Below are positions 22,382 to 32,991 of a stretch of DNA of 64,000 bases, one piece after another. The DNA is from Protonemura montana (taxonomy: Eukaryota > Arthropoda > Insecta > Plecoptera > Nemouridae). A program made the translations under genes and the position numbers. The stretch covers positions 20,735,277 through 20,799,276 of the forward strand of contig OX387607.1 of NCBI GenBank assembly GCA_947568835.1, given 5' to 3'. Under the pieces are notes generated by a model. It did not search any database, was not told the DNA's origin, and was given only the letters and a program-made list of their open reading frames with translations. The first letter of the stretch is position 1, and each line of letters begins with the position of its first letter.

Positions 22382-25300
22382 ATGGCAGATATCATTCAGT
22401 GGAATCTGAGAGGATTCTCCACAAGAGCACCCGAAGTCAGGCAACTGGTGTCGTCCAAAAGCCCCCTTGTTTGTTGCTTCCAGGAAACCCTCCTGAAGCC
22501 ACCAGACAAGCCACTCCTGAAGGGCTATGACTTCTACCGTTATGACCACACTGGTGGACAGAGAGCTCAGGGGGGTGTTGCAACGGCCGTTCACAACAGT
22601 ATCCACTCGGAAGCTGTTGTGCTGACCACCACCCTCCAGGCCGTGGCTGTGAAGGTTTTCCTCCCCAGCCCTCTACACATTTGCAACATTTACCTCCCCC
22701 CTAATAGTGTCGTTACCCAGCAATTAATAGACCACCTCATGGACCAGTTACCTCTACCTTTTCTATTGGTCGGTGACTTTAATGCTCACAACCCCCTTTG
22801 GGGCAGTCTCGACACCAACCAGAGAGGTGCACTGGTGGAAGACACTATCAGGCTTCGCAATGTGGTCCTGTTGAACAATGGCAGCAACACCCACCTCACT
22901 GCATCAACAGGATCACTCTCTGCGATTGACCTGACTCTCTGTTCACCCTCTCTCGCTCTTGACACTGAATGGTCTGTACACGACGATTTATGTGGAAGTG
23001 ACCACTTCCCTATCCTCATTAAATCGTCAAGAATCCCTTCTCTACCACCCAGACACCCAAAGTGGATCCTAAAACGGGCTGACTGGTCACTTTTCAGCGA
23101 TCTTGCCACTTTTAACGGAGCTGTCCCCGCGGATATCGATTCTCACGTGGACCATTTCACAGAGGTGGTAATTCATGCAGCCGAGAATTCCATTCCACGG
23201 TCGTCTGACAAACCATACCGTCTCCCCGTCCCGTGGTTCACCTGTGAATGCAGGTTCGCCATCAGGGAGAGGCGGAGGGCCCTCGCCTTCTTCATGTCAC
23301 ATCCGACACAGGCAAACCTTATCGCCTTTAAGAAATCGAGAGGAAGGGCTCGTAGAACAATCACTGAGGCCAAGAAAGTGTCGTGGCGGACCTATGTGTC
23401 GACCGTCACGGCCCACACGCCGTCGTCCAGGGTATGGGACAAGGTTCGAAAGTTATCGGGCAGATCAGCTTTCCGTCCCATATCTGGACTGATGCATAAC
23501 GGGCTGTTGCGGTCCACGGGGCCGGCCATCGCCGACGCTCTCGGATCTCAGTTCTCGAGGGTCTCCTGCTCGGAGAACTACACTGCATCCTTCAAGCGGG
23601 TCAAGCAGGTGGCCGAACAGCGAGGTCTTGTTTTCCGAAGCAAGAACCAGGAGGTTTACAACCTGCCCTTCAGCGACTGGGAGCTGGACTCCGCACTGAG
23701 AGCCGCCAACGACACCTCACCTGGCATCGATATGATCCACTACCAAATGATCAAACACCTGAGTACAAAATCACGATCATACATGCTTCAGATGTTGAAC
23801 AGAGTCTGGCTCGAGGACTGTTTCCCAACTCGTTGGAGGGTGGCGATTGTCATCCCCATCCTGAAGCCGGGAAAAGACAAGACTGATTCTGCTAGCTACC
23901 GCCCAATTGCCCTTACAAGCTGCCTATGCAAAATCTTGGAGCGTATGGTCAACGCTAGGCTCATGTGGCATTTGGAGAAGAACGGATTACTTTGCGCGGA
24001 ACAGTCTGGTTTCAGACGAAACCGCTCCGTCACAGATAACTTGACCCAGCTCGAAGGATTGATCCAGGACAGTTTCCTCACTAGGAAACACCTGATCGCG
24101 GTGTTTTTCGATCTCGAGAAGGCGTACGACACGACGTGGAAGTACGGAATTCTACAGACCATCCACAAGTGGGGTATTAGGGGCCACTTGCCCCACTTTG
24201 TGCAGAACTTCATGGCTAATAGGTCTTTCCACGTTCGTGTTGGAAACACTCTCTCGTCGGCTTTCGACCAAGAGAACGGAGTTCCGCAGGGCTGTGTCCT
24301 CAGTGTTACCTTGTTTGCGATCGCCATCAACTCCATCACGGCGTGCATTCGAACACCGGTTCGCGCATCGCTCTACGTTGATGATCTGGCGATCTTCTAC
24401 CAGACGGCGAAACCGAACTTGGCTCAGCGGCAACTCCAGCTAACTATCAACCGATTAGAGAGTTGGGCGGATCGACATGGATTCAGATTCTCCTCGGCGA
24501 AAACAACATGCATGCATTTTAGCCGCCATCGTACTTTTCACCCTCACCCTGTCTTAACGTTGGCAAACCAGGCGTTGCCTTTCTCAGAGTCAACCCGCTT
24601 CCTCGGAATGGTATTTGACGAGAAGCTCACCTGGTTACCACACCTCCGTCAACTCAAAGACAAATGTTTGAAGGCAATGAACATCCTAAAGATCCTGAGC
24701 GGTACCTCCTGGGGAGCCGATAGAACATCCATGCTCCGCCTCTACCGCTCCCTCATAAGATCTAAATTAGACTTTGGCTGCACTGTATATGCGTCGGCGA
24801 GGAAGTCTTACATAGGCATCCTGGATCCAGTGCACAACGCTGGTATCAGATTGTGCACTGGCGCGTTTCGCACAAGTCCGATTGTCAGCCTGCATTGCGA
24901 GGCCGGGGAGGCCCCGCTTAAGATCAGGCGAGACTACCTGCTTGCCAGCTACATAGCCAAGCTGCGTGGCATGCCAAAACACCCGGCACACAGGTCTGTG
25001 TTCGCTACGCCAAATGCTGTGCTCTACAACACTAGGCAAAAAGCAACCAGACCTGTTGGCATCCGAGCTAACGAACTTCTGGCCGAAATAGGAATGGACC
25101 TTCCACCTGTCCTTTCTGTCGGAATCGGTCGTGTGGCTCCCTGGACAACATCCCAGCCTGTGTGTCTGATGCAACTCGCTCAGCACACCAAGGCCCAGAC
25201 GAGCCCGGCCGTGTTCCGACAACTATTCGGCAGCATTTGCGACACATACCCACAACACTGCAGGATCTACACTGACGGATCAAAGGACAAAGAATCTGTG

Positions 25301-26068
25301 GGGTGTGCCTTTGTTATCCACAACACAACTGTGTGCTTTAAACTCAATCCTCTCTGTAGTGTCTATACAGCAGAGTTGTTTGCAATTCTCAAGGCCCTTG
25401 ATCATATCAAGCGTGCCAATAGCAACAAATTTCTTGTCTGTTCTGACTCTCTGAGCGCCCTCCAAGCACTATGTCGGGCATTCCCCACAGACCATCTTGT
25501 GCAAACCATCCAGGCAACACTTGGCGAACTATGCTTGGCCGGCATAGAAGTGTTACTCTGTTGGCTTCCAGGCCATGCAGGAATTGCTGGCAATGACATG
25601 GCTGACAGAGCAGCTAAGAACGCCACAAAAAAGGCCGATGTTGACTTCACAGTTGTCCCTGTGAGCGATCTTAAAGCCGCCTTCAGGGTCGAAACAAAGA
25701 AATGTTGGCAATCATCATGGGACACTGTGCAGGTCAACAAATTAAAACCTATTAAAGCGTCCGTCAACCCCTGGGAATCTTCTGCCCGCCACTCTCGACA
25801 CGAAGAGGTTGTAACAACCAGGCTGCGCATCGGTCACAGTCTGCTCACCCACATCTTCATCTTGAAACGCGAAGAGCCTCCGATGTGCGCCTCCTGTGAT
25901 CAACCTCTCTCGATCAAACACATCCTTGTCGAGTGTGCCGTTCACCGGCAGCTGCGTAGGACCCTGAAATTCCCTGAAAGTATGCACGAAGCACTGAAGG
26001 ATGACGCACGCGCTGTTGATCTCGTACTGAGATTCCTAAAGGAAACTGGTTTTTATCATTCCATTTAG
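22382..26068 (+). CDS. LINE ORF2: endonuclease, reverse transcriptase, RNase H
   Basis: 1,228 residues from ATG at 22382. AP-type endonuclease at about 1-225 (IIQWNLRGF, CFQETLLKP, GDFNAHNPLWG, SDHFPI); reverse transcriptase at about 440-760 (YRPIALTSCLCKILERM, FFDLEKAYDTTW, GVPQGCVLS, YVDDLAIF); RNase H at about 960-1090 (IYTDGSKD, YTAELFAI, CSDSLSAL, WLPGHAGIAGNDMADRAA); and a C-terminal CCHC-like motif (CASCDQPLSIKHILVEC) near 1165. Endonuclease nicks the target, RT copies the RNA at the nick and RNase H can remove the RNA strand. All key motifs are present and the frame is open. Confidence 0.95.
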   Translation: MADIIQWNLRGFSTRAPEVRQLVSSKSPLVCCFQETLLKPPDKPLLKGYDFYRYDHTGGQRAQGGVATAVHNSIHSEAVVLTTTLQAVAVKVFLPSPLHICNIYLPPNSVVTQQLIDHLMDQLPLPFLLVGDFNAHNPLWGSLDTNQRGALVEDTIRLRNVVLLNNGSNTHLTASTGSLSAIDLTLCSPSLALDTEWSVHDDLCGSDHFPILIKSSRIPSLPPRHPKWILKRADWSLFSDLATFNGAVPADIDSHVDHFTEVVIHAAENSIPRSSDKPYRLPVPWFTCECRFAIRERRRALAFFMSHPTQANLIAFKKSRGRARRTITEAKKVSWRTYVSTVTAHTPSSRVWDKVRKLSGRSAFRPISGLMHNGLLRSTGPAIADALGSQFSRVSCSENYTASFKRVKQVAEQRGLVFRSKNQEVYNLPFSDWELDSALRAANDTSPGIDMIHYQMIKHLSTKSRSYMLQMLNRVWLEDCFPTRWRVAIVIPILKPGKDKTDSASYRPIALTSCLCKILERMVNARLMWHLEKNGLLCAEQSGFRRNRSVTDNLTQLEGLIQDSFLTRKHLIAVFFDLEKAYDTTWKYGILQTIHKWGIRGHLPHFVQNFMANRSFHVRVGNTLSSAFDQENGVPQGCVLSVTLFAIAINSITACIRTPVRASLYVDDLAIFYQTAKPNLAQRQLQLTINRLESWADRHGFRFSSAKTTCMHFSRHRTFHPHPVLTLANQALPFSESTRFLGMVFDEKLTWLPHLRQLKDKCLKAMNILKILSGTSWGADRTSMLRLYRSLIRSKLDFGCTVYASARKSYIGILDPVHNAGIRLCTGAFRTSPIVSLHCEAGEAPLKIRRDYLLASYIAKLRGMPKHPAHRSVFATPNAVLYNTRQKATRPVGIRANELLAEIGMDLPPVLSVGIGRVAPWTTSQPVCLMQLAQHTKAQTSPAVFRQLFGSICDTYPQHCRIYTDGSKDKESVGCAFVIHNTTVCFKLNPLCSVYTAELFAILKALDHIKRANSNKFLVCSDSLSALQALCRAFPTDHLVQTIQATLGELCLAGIEVLLCWLPGHAGIAGNDMADRAAKNATKKADVDFTVVPVSDLKAAFRVETKKCWQSSWDTVQVNKLKPIKASVNPWESSARHSRHEEVVTTRLRIGHSLLTHIFILKREEPPMCASCDQPLSIKHILVECAVHRQLRRTLKFPESMHEALKDDARAVDLVLRFLKETGFYHSI

Positions 26069-26303
26069 TTTTGAGTCGCGCAAAAATAGTTTTTAATTTG
26101 AGGTAACTTTTGAGATGTCTAAATTAATGCATCTAGAACATCGACTCGCATCTTAACATACCGACATAGAAGGACTTTTGTGCCTGTCTTGAAGCTTTTC
26201 AACTTTTAATTTTCAACTTTTAACTTCCAACTTTTAACCATGTGTTCGGCACAAATGACCTTGCAGTCGACGTGCCGTTAAACCCCACAAAAACAAACAA
26301 AAA

Positions 26304-26402
26304 ATGATATTCTTCGTCACTGGCAGTGACCTCTCCGACGCTCTCTCTGTAAGCTACCACCAGCAATAACATCGTGGTCATCGCTCCGAAAAATTGGGCC
26401 AT
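26304..26402 (-). pseudogene. Errantivirus-like env, N-terminal part
   Basis: The ATG at 26402 opens 33 codons starting MAQFFGAMTTMLLLVVA, a signal-peptide-like hydrophobic stretch. It runs into the target duplication of the LINE and then into LINE sequence. The continuation of env is at 20144 and below. This split fits a LINE insertion just after the signal peptide. Confidence 0.75.
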
Positions 26403-26438
26403 CCTTCGTTGAAACTACTACTTCCAGCAATAGCGACG

Positions 26439-26450
26439 GCTAAAAACAAA
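26439..26450 (-). promoter_or_regulatory. Candidate splice acceptor for env mRNA
   Basis: On the minus strand TTTGTTTTTAG ends at 26440, a pyrimidine tract plus AG about 37 nt upstream of the env ATG at 26402. Errantivirus env is made from a spliced mRNA, so an acceptor is expected here. The donor is not identified. Confidence 0.4.
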
Positions 26451-27639
26451 AAATAAACAAATTATATAAGATGGGTCTGTGAACCCAAAACCACAAAAAG
26501 CATGCACAATTTTGTCAGCCATTGAGCTAGACGCATACACCACCCCTTTGGGTCCAGGCGTGAAGGTCAGGAAACTTATCAACACCCCCGTTATAAGGCC
26601 ACAACTCCTATATTCACAGGCGGGTTCGTTTTATACAAAAGACTGCCAATCTGACTTTATAACGACTTCCTTGGAGCCGTAAGTAAAGGAGGAACACTTG
26701 CAGAGCCTCTCGATGCAAGGTGAGTAACATACTAGAGCGATTCGGTCTGTTTACTTGCCCAGGTAGACACAATTTGAACTTGGCAAGATTCGCCCAGACC
26801 ATCAGAGAGGGAAATACCTAGTTTCATGCTCGAACTCTTCGCATACAGAGTTCACAGAAAAGTGTGTACACAAAAAAAAAAAGGGAACCGCATGAATCTA
26901 AGTGAAAATCACCCCTTAATCCGTTGGACCGGACCATCCTATCTCGTCCGTTGTGATACCCAATCGACGACCCGTCGACCACATTTTTGCAATAAACATG
27001 ACTCGAATGGTACCTCGCTTCGCACCGCGACGTATGTTACTCGTCCATTCCACAGTCTGGGTGTCGCCGACACCATCAATTAACCACCATCGAACCCGCC
27101 GTGAGTACCCAAGGAAATTGTGCCTAGACCGGGCACGATTGTCTTTTCGTTCACTCGTGTGACAACACGAGCATTGCTCTAGGGGCGTGACTAGCACACG
27201 TCTCTGGCCGGTGGCCGGTGATAAGCGATAAGCTAAACGACTGATGGGCATGTTCCAGACCTCACGTCGCCACGCGACCATCATACCACGTGGGTGCTCA
27301 GTGCAACACCACAACAAACCGCTGTCGACGTGACATTCATGTGTCTTTTAAATTTAAACTCTCAAATCCTTTATCGCACCTCTGTCCCAAAGAATGTTGG
27401 AATCCCATCCGTACCGATAGTTATTCTCCCTCCTTCCTCTAGTATGTCTACTCAACGGGGTCACGTGCTCTCGCGTTACCACACGTTACCACGAGGGATC
27501 AGTTGTTGGGTGACACTTATATAAAACAATAAAAATATCTCACTTTTAAGTGAGCTCCCCTCATACGTCGGATCTAAATACCTCCAACGCGCTACACCAT
27601 TCTTATTTATTATATAGTTATGAAGTTTTAATTTAACTG

Positions 27640-27677
<38 letters not shown>

Positions 27678-27721
27678 TTTTTTTTTTTATATAATTTTCC
27701 TCTAAGCCCGCACGTCCAAGA
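26451..27721. other. Non-coding region between pol and env of the errantivirus-like element
   Basis: About 1.27 kb without a recognisable gene; open frames here are short and unlike known proteins. It contains an ATT microsatellite followed by a T-run (about 27641-27690). Most errantiviruses have a much shorter pol-env gap, so this may be a spacer particular to this family or the remnant of another insertion. Confidence 0.5.
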
Positions 27722-30700
27722 CTAGTCCGTTGTGTCGCTAGTCTGCTTATCCCGAGTTCGCCACTTGTCCGGTGGATAGAACGGTTTCATACGCACGACA
27801 TGTACTACATCCGTCACTATCTTAGCACCCCTGCGGAGTGCCTTCTTCATGGCGATCTCATAGTTCTGATCGGATATCTTGCGAACTACTCTGTAAGGTC
27901 CTAGCCAACGATGCTGGAGTTTATCCGATTTGCCTTTCTGTCGGACAGGAGAATAGAGTTTTATTAGCTGATTAGCCTTGTACTCTACGTGTCTATGACT
28001 AGCGTCAAAGCGACGCTTTTGTTTCGCCTGTGCCACCTTAATCCGCTCTAGGACGAGTTTCCTGGCTTAGTGTAGCCTTTGCAAGACAGCCTCTGCATTT
28101 TCCTCAGTGCAGACGCCTTGTCGTAACGAGATATCAATGGGCATTTCTGGTTCAAATCCATGGAGCAGATAAAACGGAGTAAATTGTGTGGTCTCCTGCT
28201 TAGAACAGTTATAAGCAAAAGTAACTGCAGGCACAAACCTATCCCAGTCAGAATGTGTCGAATTACAATAATTAGACAACATTTGCGCCATTACACCGTT
28301 GAATCTCTCGGTCAGCCCATTACAGCTAGGATGATAGCTCGTAGTAAACGTAGGCCTTGTCCCTAGCCCGCGAAGAATTTCCATCACTAGGTTTGAGCGA
28401 AAGACCTGCCCCCTGTCACTTAGAATCTCCTTGGGGCATGAATGCTGGCATATGACATCCTCCACGATGAATTGGGCCACATCACTCGCTCCACCCGAAG
28501 GAAGACTCTTTGTTATCGCCCACTTGGTGGCATAATCCGTACAGCATACGATAAATGTATTGCCGGTCGAGGTTTTCCGCATGGGTCCCAAAAGATCGAT
28601 GCCCAAACGAGAAAATGGCTTTCCAACCGGAATCGGGCATAGCAAACCTGCTGGACGTTGTGTTGGCCGCTTTCGCGCCTGACAGTCTGGGCAAGACTGA
28701 CAGTAGGCCTCAATCTCCTTCGCCATCCCTTCCCAAAAATAACGTTCCCGTATCTTCCCGAACGTCCGCGCATATCCAAAATGGCCACCCCCAAACGGGT
28801 CGTCATGTAAGCTATACAAAATCTCATATTTCAGTGACTCGGGTATAACTAAGACTCGCGAGTCATTCCCATGGGAAAACTGTTTTTTGTACAGTATGTT
28901 TTGGTCCCACACGTAGCTTCTCGTCTTCCTACGCACGTTAGCTGTTGCACTATCTGGATCTTTCATAGCATCTATCAAATCCCTTAGACTCGGATCCCCA
29001 CTTTGCAATTGCGAAATATCTGTCAACTGCAAGGCCATAATTCGTGAATCTTCGACAATGTCCTCATCTTTGCCCTTTGTGTAATCAAGCGGGTATCGTG
29101 ACAAGCAATCTGGGGCCATATGAAGTTTGCCCGACTTGTGACAGATTTGAAACTGATAATCCTGTAGCAAAATAGCCCATCGCGCTAGGCGTCCAGTTAC
29201 ATCCGTATTCGATCTCAGCCAGCAAAGTGCACAATGGTCAACAATTACTTTAAATTCCCTGCCATACAAAAATGGGCGGAATATTCTAATGGACCAAACA
29301 ATCGCCAAACATTCCTGTTGAGAGACATTGTACCTCGTCTCCGCATCCGTGAGTTTACGAGAGGCGTAACTGACCGGATGCAGTTCACCCTCAACCCTTT
29401 GCATCAATATGCCTGCTATCCCATATCCACAAGCGTCTGTGTGTAATTCGATGCTGTCTTTTTCCGAAAAATGGTGTAACACTGGTGCAGTGGTCAGTTT
29501 TAGTTTAAGTTCTTGAAAAGCCTCTTCCTGTTCTGTGTTCCAAATAAACGGAGTTGATTTGCGGGTTAGGTCAGTCAATGGTTTCGCTATCATTGAAAAG
29601 CTTCTAATGAACATTCGATAGAAGTTCGCCAAGCCAATGAACGAACGTAAGTCCTTTAATTTTGTTGGACGACTGAAATCTGTAACCGCCTGCAGTTTTT
29701 TAGGGTCAGGTGAAATTCCGACCTCGTCTACAACGTACCCCAAAATTTTGATCTTCTGATAGCCAAAAGTACACTTTTCTGGATTCAATTTCAGTCCTGA
29801 CTCACGAAAACGAAGGAGTACCTGACTCAAGCGACTCTGATGAGCTTCAAAATCCGGTGCCATACACAGGATGTCATCGAGATAAACCAGACACGAGCTC
29901 CATTTTAACCCCGCTAAAACCCTATCCATTCCCCTCTGGAATAGAGCCGGGCTGACTTTTAGACCAAATGGTAACACGTTAAATTCCCAAAGGCCATCTC
30001 CAGTTATGAAGCTTGTCAAATATTTACTGCTCTCGGTCAGAGGTAGCTGCCAAAACCCGGAAAAAAGATCCATAAGTGAGAAGTATTTGCTGCCATTCAG
30101 GCTCGCTAGAATGTCTGCAATAAGGGGCAAGGGGTACGTATCTCCACACAGGAGGTCATTGACTTTTCGAAAATCGACACAAAAACGCCAAGACCCATTC
30201 TTTTTTCGGACAAGCACTACAGGGCTCGCAAAATGAGACCTCGAGGGACGGATGACATTATTTCGAAGCATTTCGTCTACTTGTTCCCGAATTATTTCCC
30301 TCTCTTTGGGTGCCACCCGAAAAGGCGGGACATGCACTACTTGATCCCCCTTGACTCGCAATTCGCAGGCATCGACCCGAGCCTTCCCGATATCACTTGC
30401 TGACCACGCAAATACATCATGAAACGTTGTAAGCAAGGCAGTCAGACTATCGCGCTCATGTACCTCAAGCTCAGGGTTCACGTCCAAACGCACAGTTTGT
30501 TCACTGCGATACCCGATACCTGCATCCGGGCCACTTGCAGTCTGTCCGTTCTCAGCCAACTCGTTCCCACTGCTGTCAGCACCGTAGACGGCTGTCACTG
30601 GAGAGTAATGACCGAACTTTGTTCCCTTGGTGATGCGCCGCGTCGTGTCTGTGACATTCGCAATGTCCAATTTATTAAATGTACAATGCATAAGAGTATC

Positions 30701-31471
30701 CCTTAAAACTAACCCCTTATTTTCGAAAAAACCAATTTCAGGTTCAAATAAACCTAACTTAAAATCTACTTCGCCAATCAAATTGACGTCACACCGTTGG
30801 ATCGATACACCGCTAACCCAAACATCCCGCGCAGCGACTACCAACACCGCGTTGTCATAATCTAACACATTATGTACACTTGATACCATCTCCTCCATGT
30901 CATTCGGCACTTGACAACGCTCAACATTTTCAAACGGCACTGAAATTAACCCTTTGCCATGCGTAAACGTAACACAATTATCTACATACGAAATCACGGC
31001 CTTGTGCCGAGAGCAAAAATCATTTCCCAAAATGCACGCTGCCGACAGACCCTTCACCGCAATCAGGGGGGTAACATAAATATTTCCTCCTATATTCACC
31101 TCAGCCTCGACCTGACCAACAATCTGCAGTAAAGAGTTGTTTGCTGTCCGCAACGTTAAACCCTTGACCTCCGTGTGGGGTAAATGTCGAGTCAGAGATT
31201 CTTCAACACAGCTAACCGCCGCGCCACTATCAACTAAAGACGTCACTGTATTTGCACCTACACTGGCCAAAATCCTCAGTGAACCCATCGTCCTGATCAC
31301 TACAATCTCCAACTCAACATCGCCCTTATCCCCGGATCCACCCTGATCACTAGGTGTGCCGTTGTTAACGACAGTTACCTCCTGTCTCACTATAGGGTCC
31401 AACTTGGCCACACAACCTGCCACCCCCCCAACCGTTGACCCTTGCCTTACGATTGGGGTGTGAAGTTTCCC
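27722..31471 (-). pseudogene. Errantivirus-like pol (protease, RT, RNase H, integrase)
   Basis: Read in the -1 frame relative to gag; there is no ATG at its start, as expected for a frameshift product. Order: aspartic protease with LVDSGAAVSCV (near 31220); reverse transcriptase with FCVDFRKVND and YLDDIL (near 29880); RNase H (LHTDACGYG); integrase zinc finger (HFGYARTF...CQSCPDCQ, near 28770); catalytic core (IDLLGP, SDRGQVFRSN, LTERFNG). An in-frame TAA at 28067-28069 stops the ORF after 1,118 codons. The frame then stays open for another 115 codons to 27722 with the expected integrase C-terminal tail (RWLGPYRVV). One substitution therefore separates this from an open pol. Family role: reverse transcription and integration of the element. 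Confidence 0.9.
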
Positions 31472-32889
31472 TGACCCTGAGGTCCCTCTTTATTCTTTGC
31501 CTGTGGTTTATCCGCCTCAATAGCCTCCTTAGCCCGCCGCAAATCCGGACAGGCCACTATCATGTGTCCCTCTTTCTGACAGAGATAGCAAACAGGCCGC
31601 GCCCGTTTCGATCTCTGAAATTGACGGCGATACCCTTGTTCCGGCTGAACAAATGATGCCTGGCCGCCCTGATTCCATGTCTGTGGCATTTGAGTCTGGA
31701 ACTGACCCTGGCCACCATGTTGGAATGTGCCTTGATCTTGATGTTGCCAACTATCGCTATTTTGGAACTGGCCTTGTCGTTGATACTGACCCTGATGTTC
31801 TAGCGCATTTACGGACAATTCACGCTGGAGTGAAAGTTCCCTCACTAAACTCTGGACCTGATCAGCTAACAAGTCGAATTTTCGACCATAGCTGTCTCTG
31901 TCTTCTGACTCGACCGATACTTGCGCAACCCGCCCCAGCTGGTTGTTTGTGGCAAGTCTCTGATTAAGCAAGAATTTTGCAGCCTGGGCTCTGGAAATAT
32001 TGGCTTTAAGCTTATTCATTGTGGAATTGTCGCACATGCTGATCTTATCCAATACGCTTGGCAGGAGGCCCTTCATGATGTGACCGATTTTATCCCTCTC
32101 CGACATGAAAGGTTCCGCCCGATCACATAATCTAATCACATCATATAGATATTCCTCATTTGTTTCCCCTTGACCCTGTTGTCTATCACGAAGCACAAAA
32201 TGCCATTCCTGTTGCTGTGTGGCTCCCTTGAAATCCGCCAGTAACTGTCGTGACACTTCGTTCCATTGCAAGGCCCTCCTCTCCACTAGTTCTAATCTCT
32301 CATTGGACCTCTCATGTTCTTTCTCCATAGCTAAAAACCATTTCAAAGGTGCCCCAGCGAGATAACATGGTAGGTTATTCAGTTTATCATGTGCTGTCAT
32401 AGAATGTGCTTTCGTTTGTCTTTCATAGTTTTCCATCCATTCCTCTACTGTGTCCTCACCCGGTTTAAATTTCTCAATTTTCACTTTAGACATTTTTAGT
32501 GCTGGCAAATCAAAATTACTCACAGTGGCATGCGACCCAACTTTTTTTTCCGCCCGAAATTGAAAAAGTTGTACCGGATTACCTAAACTGCTGCTTCGTT
32601 TTCTAAACGGTGGCAATTCGCCCACATCCTCAGGATCTAAATTTTGAAGTCGACGACTAGCGCGAACAGAAGCCCACGGATAGAGCGGATCCAAAATCAC
32701 TCTCTCTAAGAGACGCTCATGAGTCCTAATTGTCAACTGTTGATCAGCAATCTTTTCCGAAATTTTATCAAAAATCTCCGAGGGAGAATCAAACTCTATA
32801 GAACTATTATCAGAAGAACGTGTTTTGGACGTACATGCATCACCCGAAGAAACTAACTTGTCGAAAACCAACCGCAAATCGCTCGACAT
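31447..32889 (-). CDS. Errantivirus-like Gag
   Basis: 480 residues from ATG at 32889 (MSSDLRLVFD). Central capsid-like region (residues about 140-330, with FKPGEDTVEEWMENYE and KWFLAMEKEHE), a glutamine- and glycine-rich stretch (about 360-430), and one zinc knuckle near the C-terminus (CYLCQKEGHMIVAC). Family role: forms the particle shell and binds the genomic RNA. It ends with TAA at 31447-31449, just past a frameshift heptamer. The frame is open. A related but decayed gag lies at 60351-61219. Confidence 0.9.
   Translation of the reverse strand: MSSDLRLVFDKLVSSGDACTSKTRSSDNSSIEFDSPSEIFDKISEKIADQQLTIRTHERLLERVILDPLYPWASVRASRRLQNLDPEDVGELPPFRKRSSSLGNPVQLFQFRAEKKVGSHATVSNFDLPALKMSKVKIEKFKPGEDTVEEWMENYERQTKAHSMTAHDKLNNLPCYLAGAPLKWFLAMEKEHERSNERLELVERRALQWNEVSRQLLADFKGATQQQEWHFVLRDRQQGQGETNEEYLYDVIRLCDRAEPFMSERDKIGHIMKGLLPSVLDKISMCDNSTMNKLKANISRAQAAKFLLNQRLATNNQLGRVAQVSVESEDRDSYGRKFDLLADQVQSLVRELSLQRELSVNALEHQGQYQRQGQFQNSDSWQHQDQGTFQHGGQGQFQTQMPQTWNQGGQASFVQPEQGYRRQFQRSKRARPVCYLCQKEGHMIVACPDLRRAKEAIEADKPQAKNKEGPQGQGNFTPQS
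31465..31471 (-). promoter_or_regulatory. -1 ribosomal frameshift site between gag and pol
   Basis: GGGAAAC on the minus strand, placed in the gag frame as G GGA AAC. It fits the X XXY YYZ rule and lies five codons before the gag stop. A -1 slip leads directly into the open pol frame. A downstream stimulatory structure was not tested. Confidence 0.75.
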
Positions 32890-32973
32890 CTGAGTTCATG
32901 AGTTGCCAGAACCAAATCATTTCATTAAATTATAGGCCAATAACGACAAAAAACAGCCCAATTCCAGAATAAA

Positions 32974-32988
32974 CCGGCGCCTCCACCA
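32974..32988 (-). promoter_or_regulatory. Primer binding site of errantivirus-like element
   Basis: TGGTGGAGGCGCCGG on the minus strand, three bases inside the right (5') LTR. The decayed element at 50448-61667 has the near-identical TGGTGGAGGTGCCGG next to its LTR, which supports a conserved tRNA primer. Confidence 0.65.
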
Positions 32989-32991
32989 TTT

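Larger units (their letters stand above)
20157..26303 (+). mobile_element. LINE with RNase H (I/Jockey-type), apparently intact
   Basis: 6.1-kb non-LTR retrotransposon with 12-bp target duplications ATGATATTCTTC at 20145-20156 and 26304-26315. It has a 0.9-kb GC-rich 5' UTR, ORF1 (gag-like with zinc knuckles), ORF2 (endonuclease, RT, RNase H), a short 3' UTR and an A-rich end (CCCCACAAAAACAAACAAAA). Both ORFs are open and the element looks full length, so it is a recent insertion. It interrupts the env gene of the errantivirus-like element. The RNase H domain points to the I/Loa/R1-like part of the LINE tree; the exact clade needs a phylogeny. Confidence 0.93.

Noticed and set aside
26826-27317. 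Accessory genes between pol and env of the errantivirus-like element
   Set aside because: Open frames are short, on opposing strands, and lack recognisable motifs.
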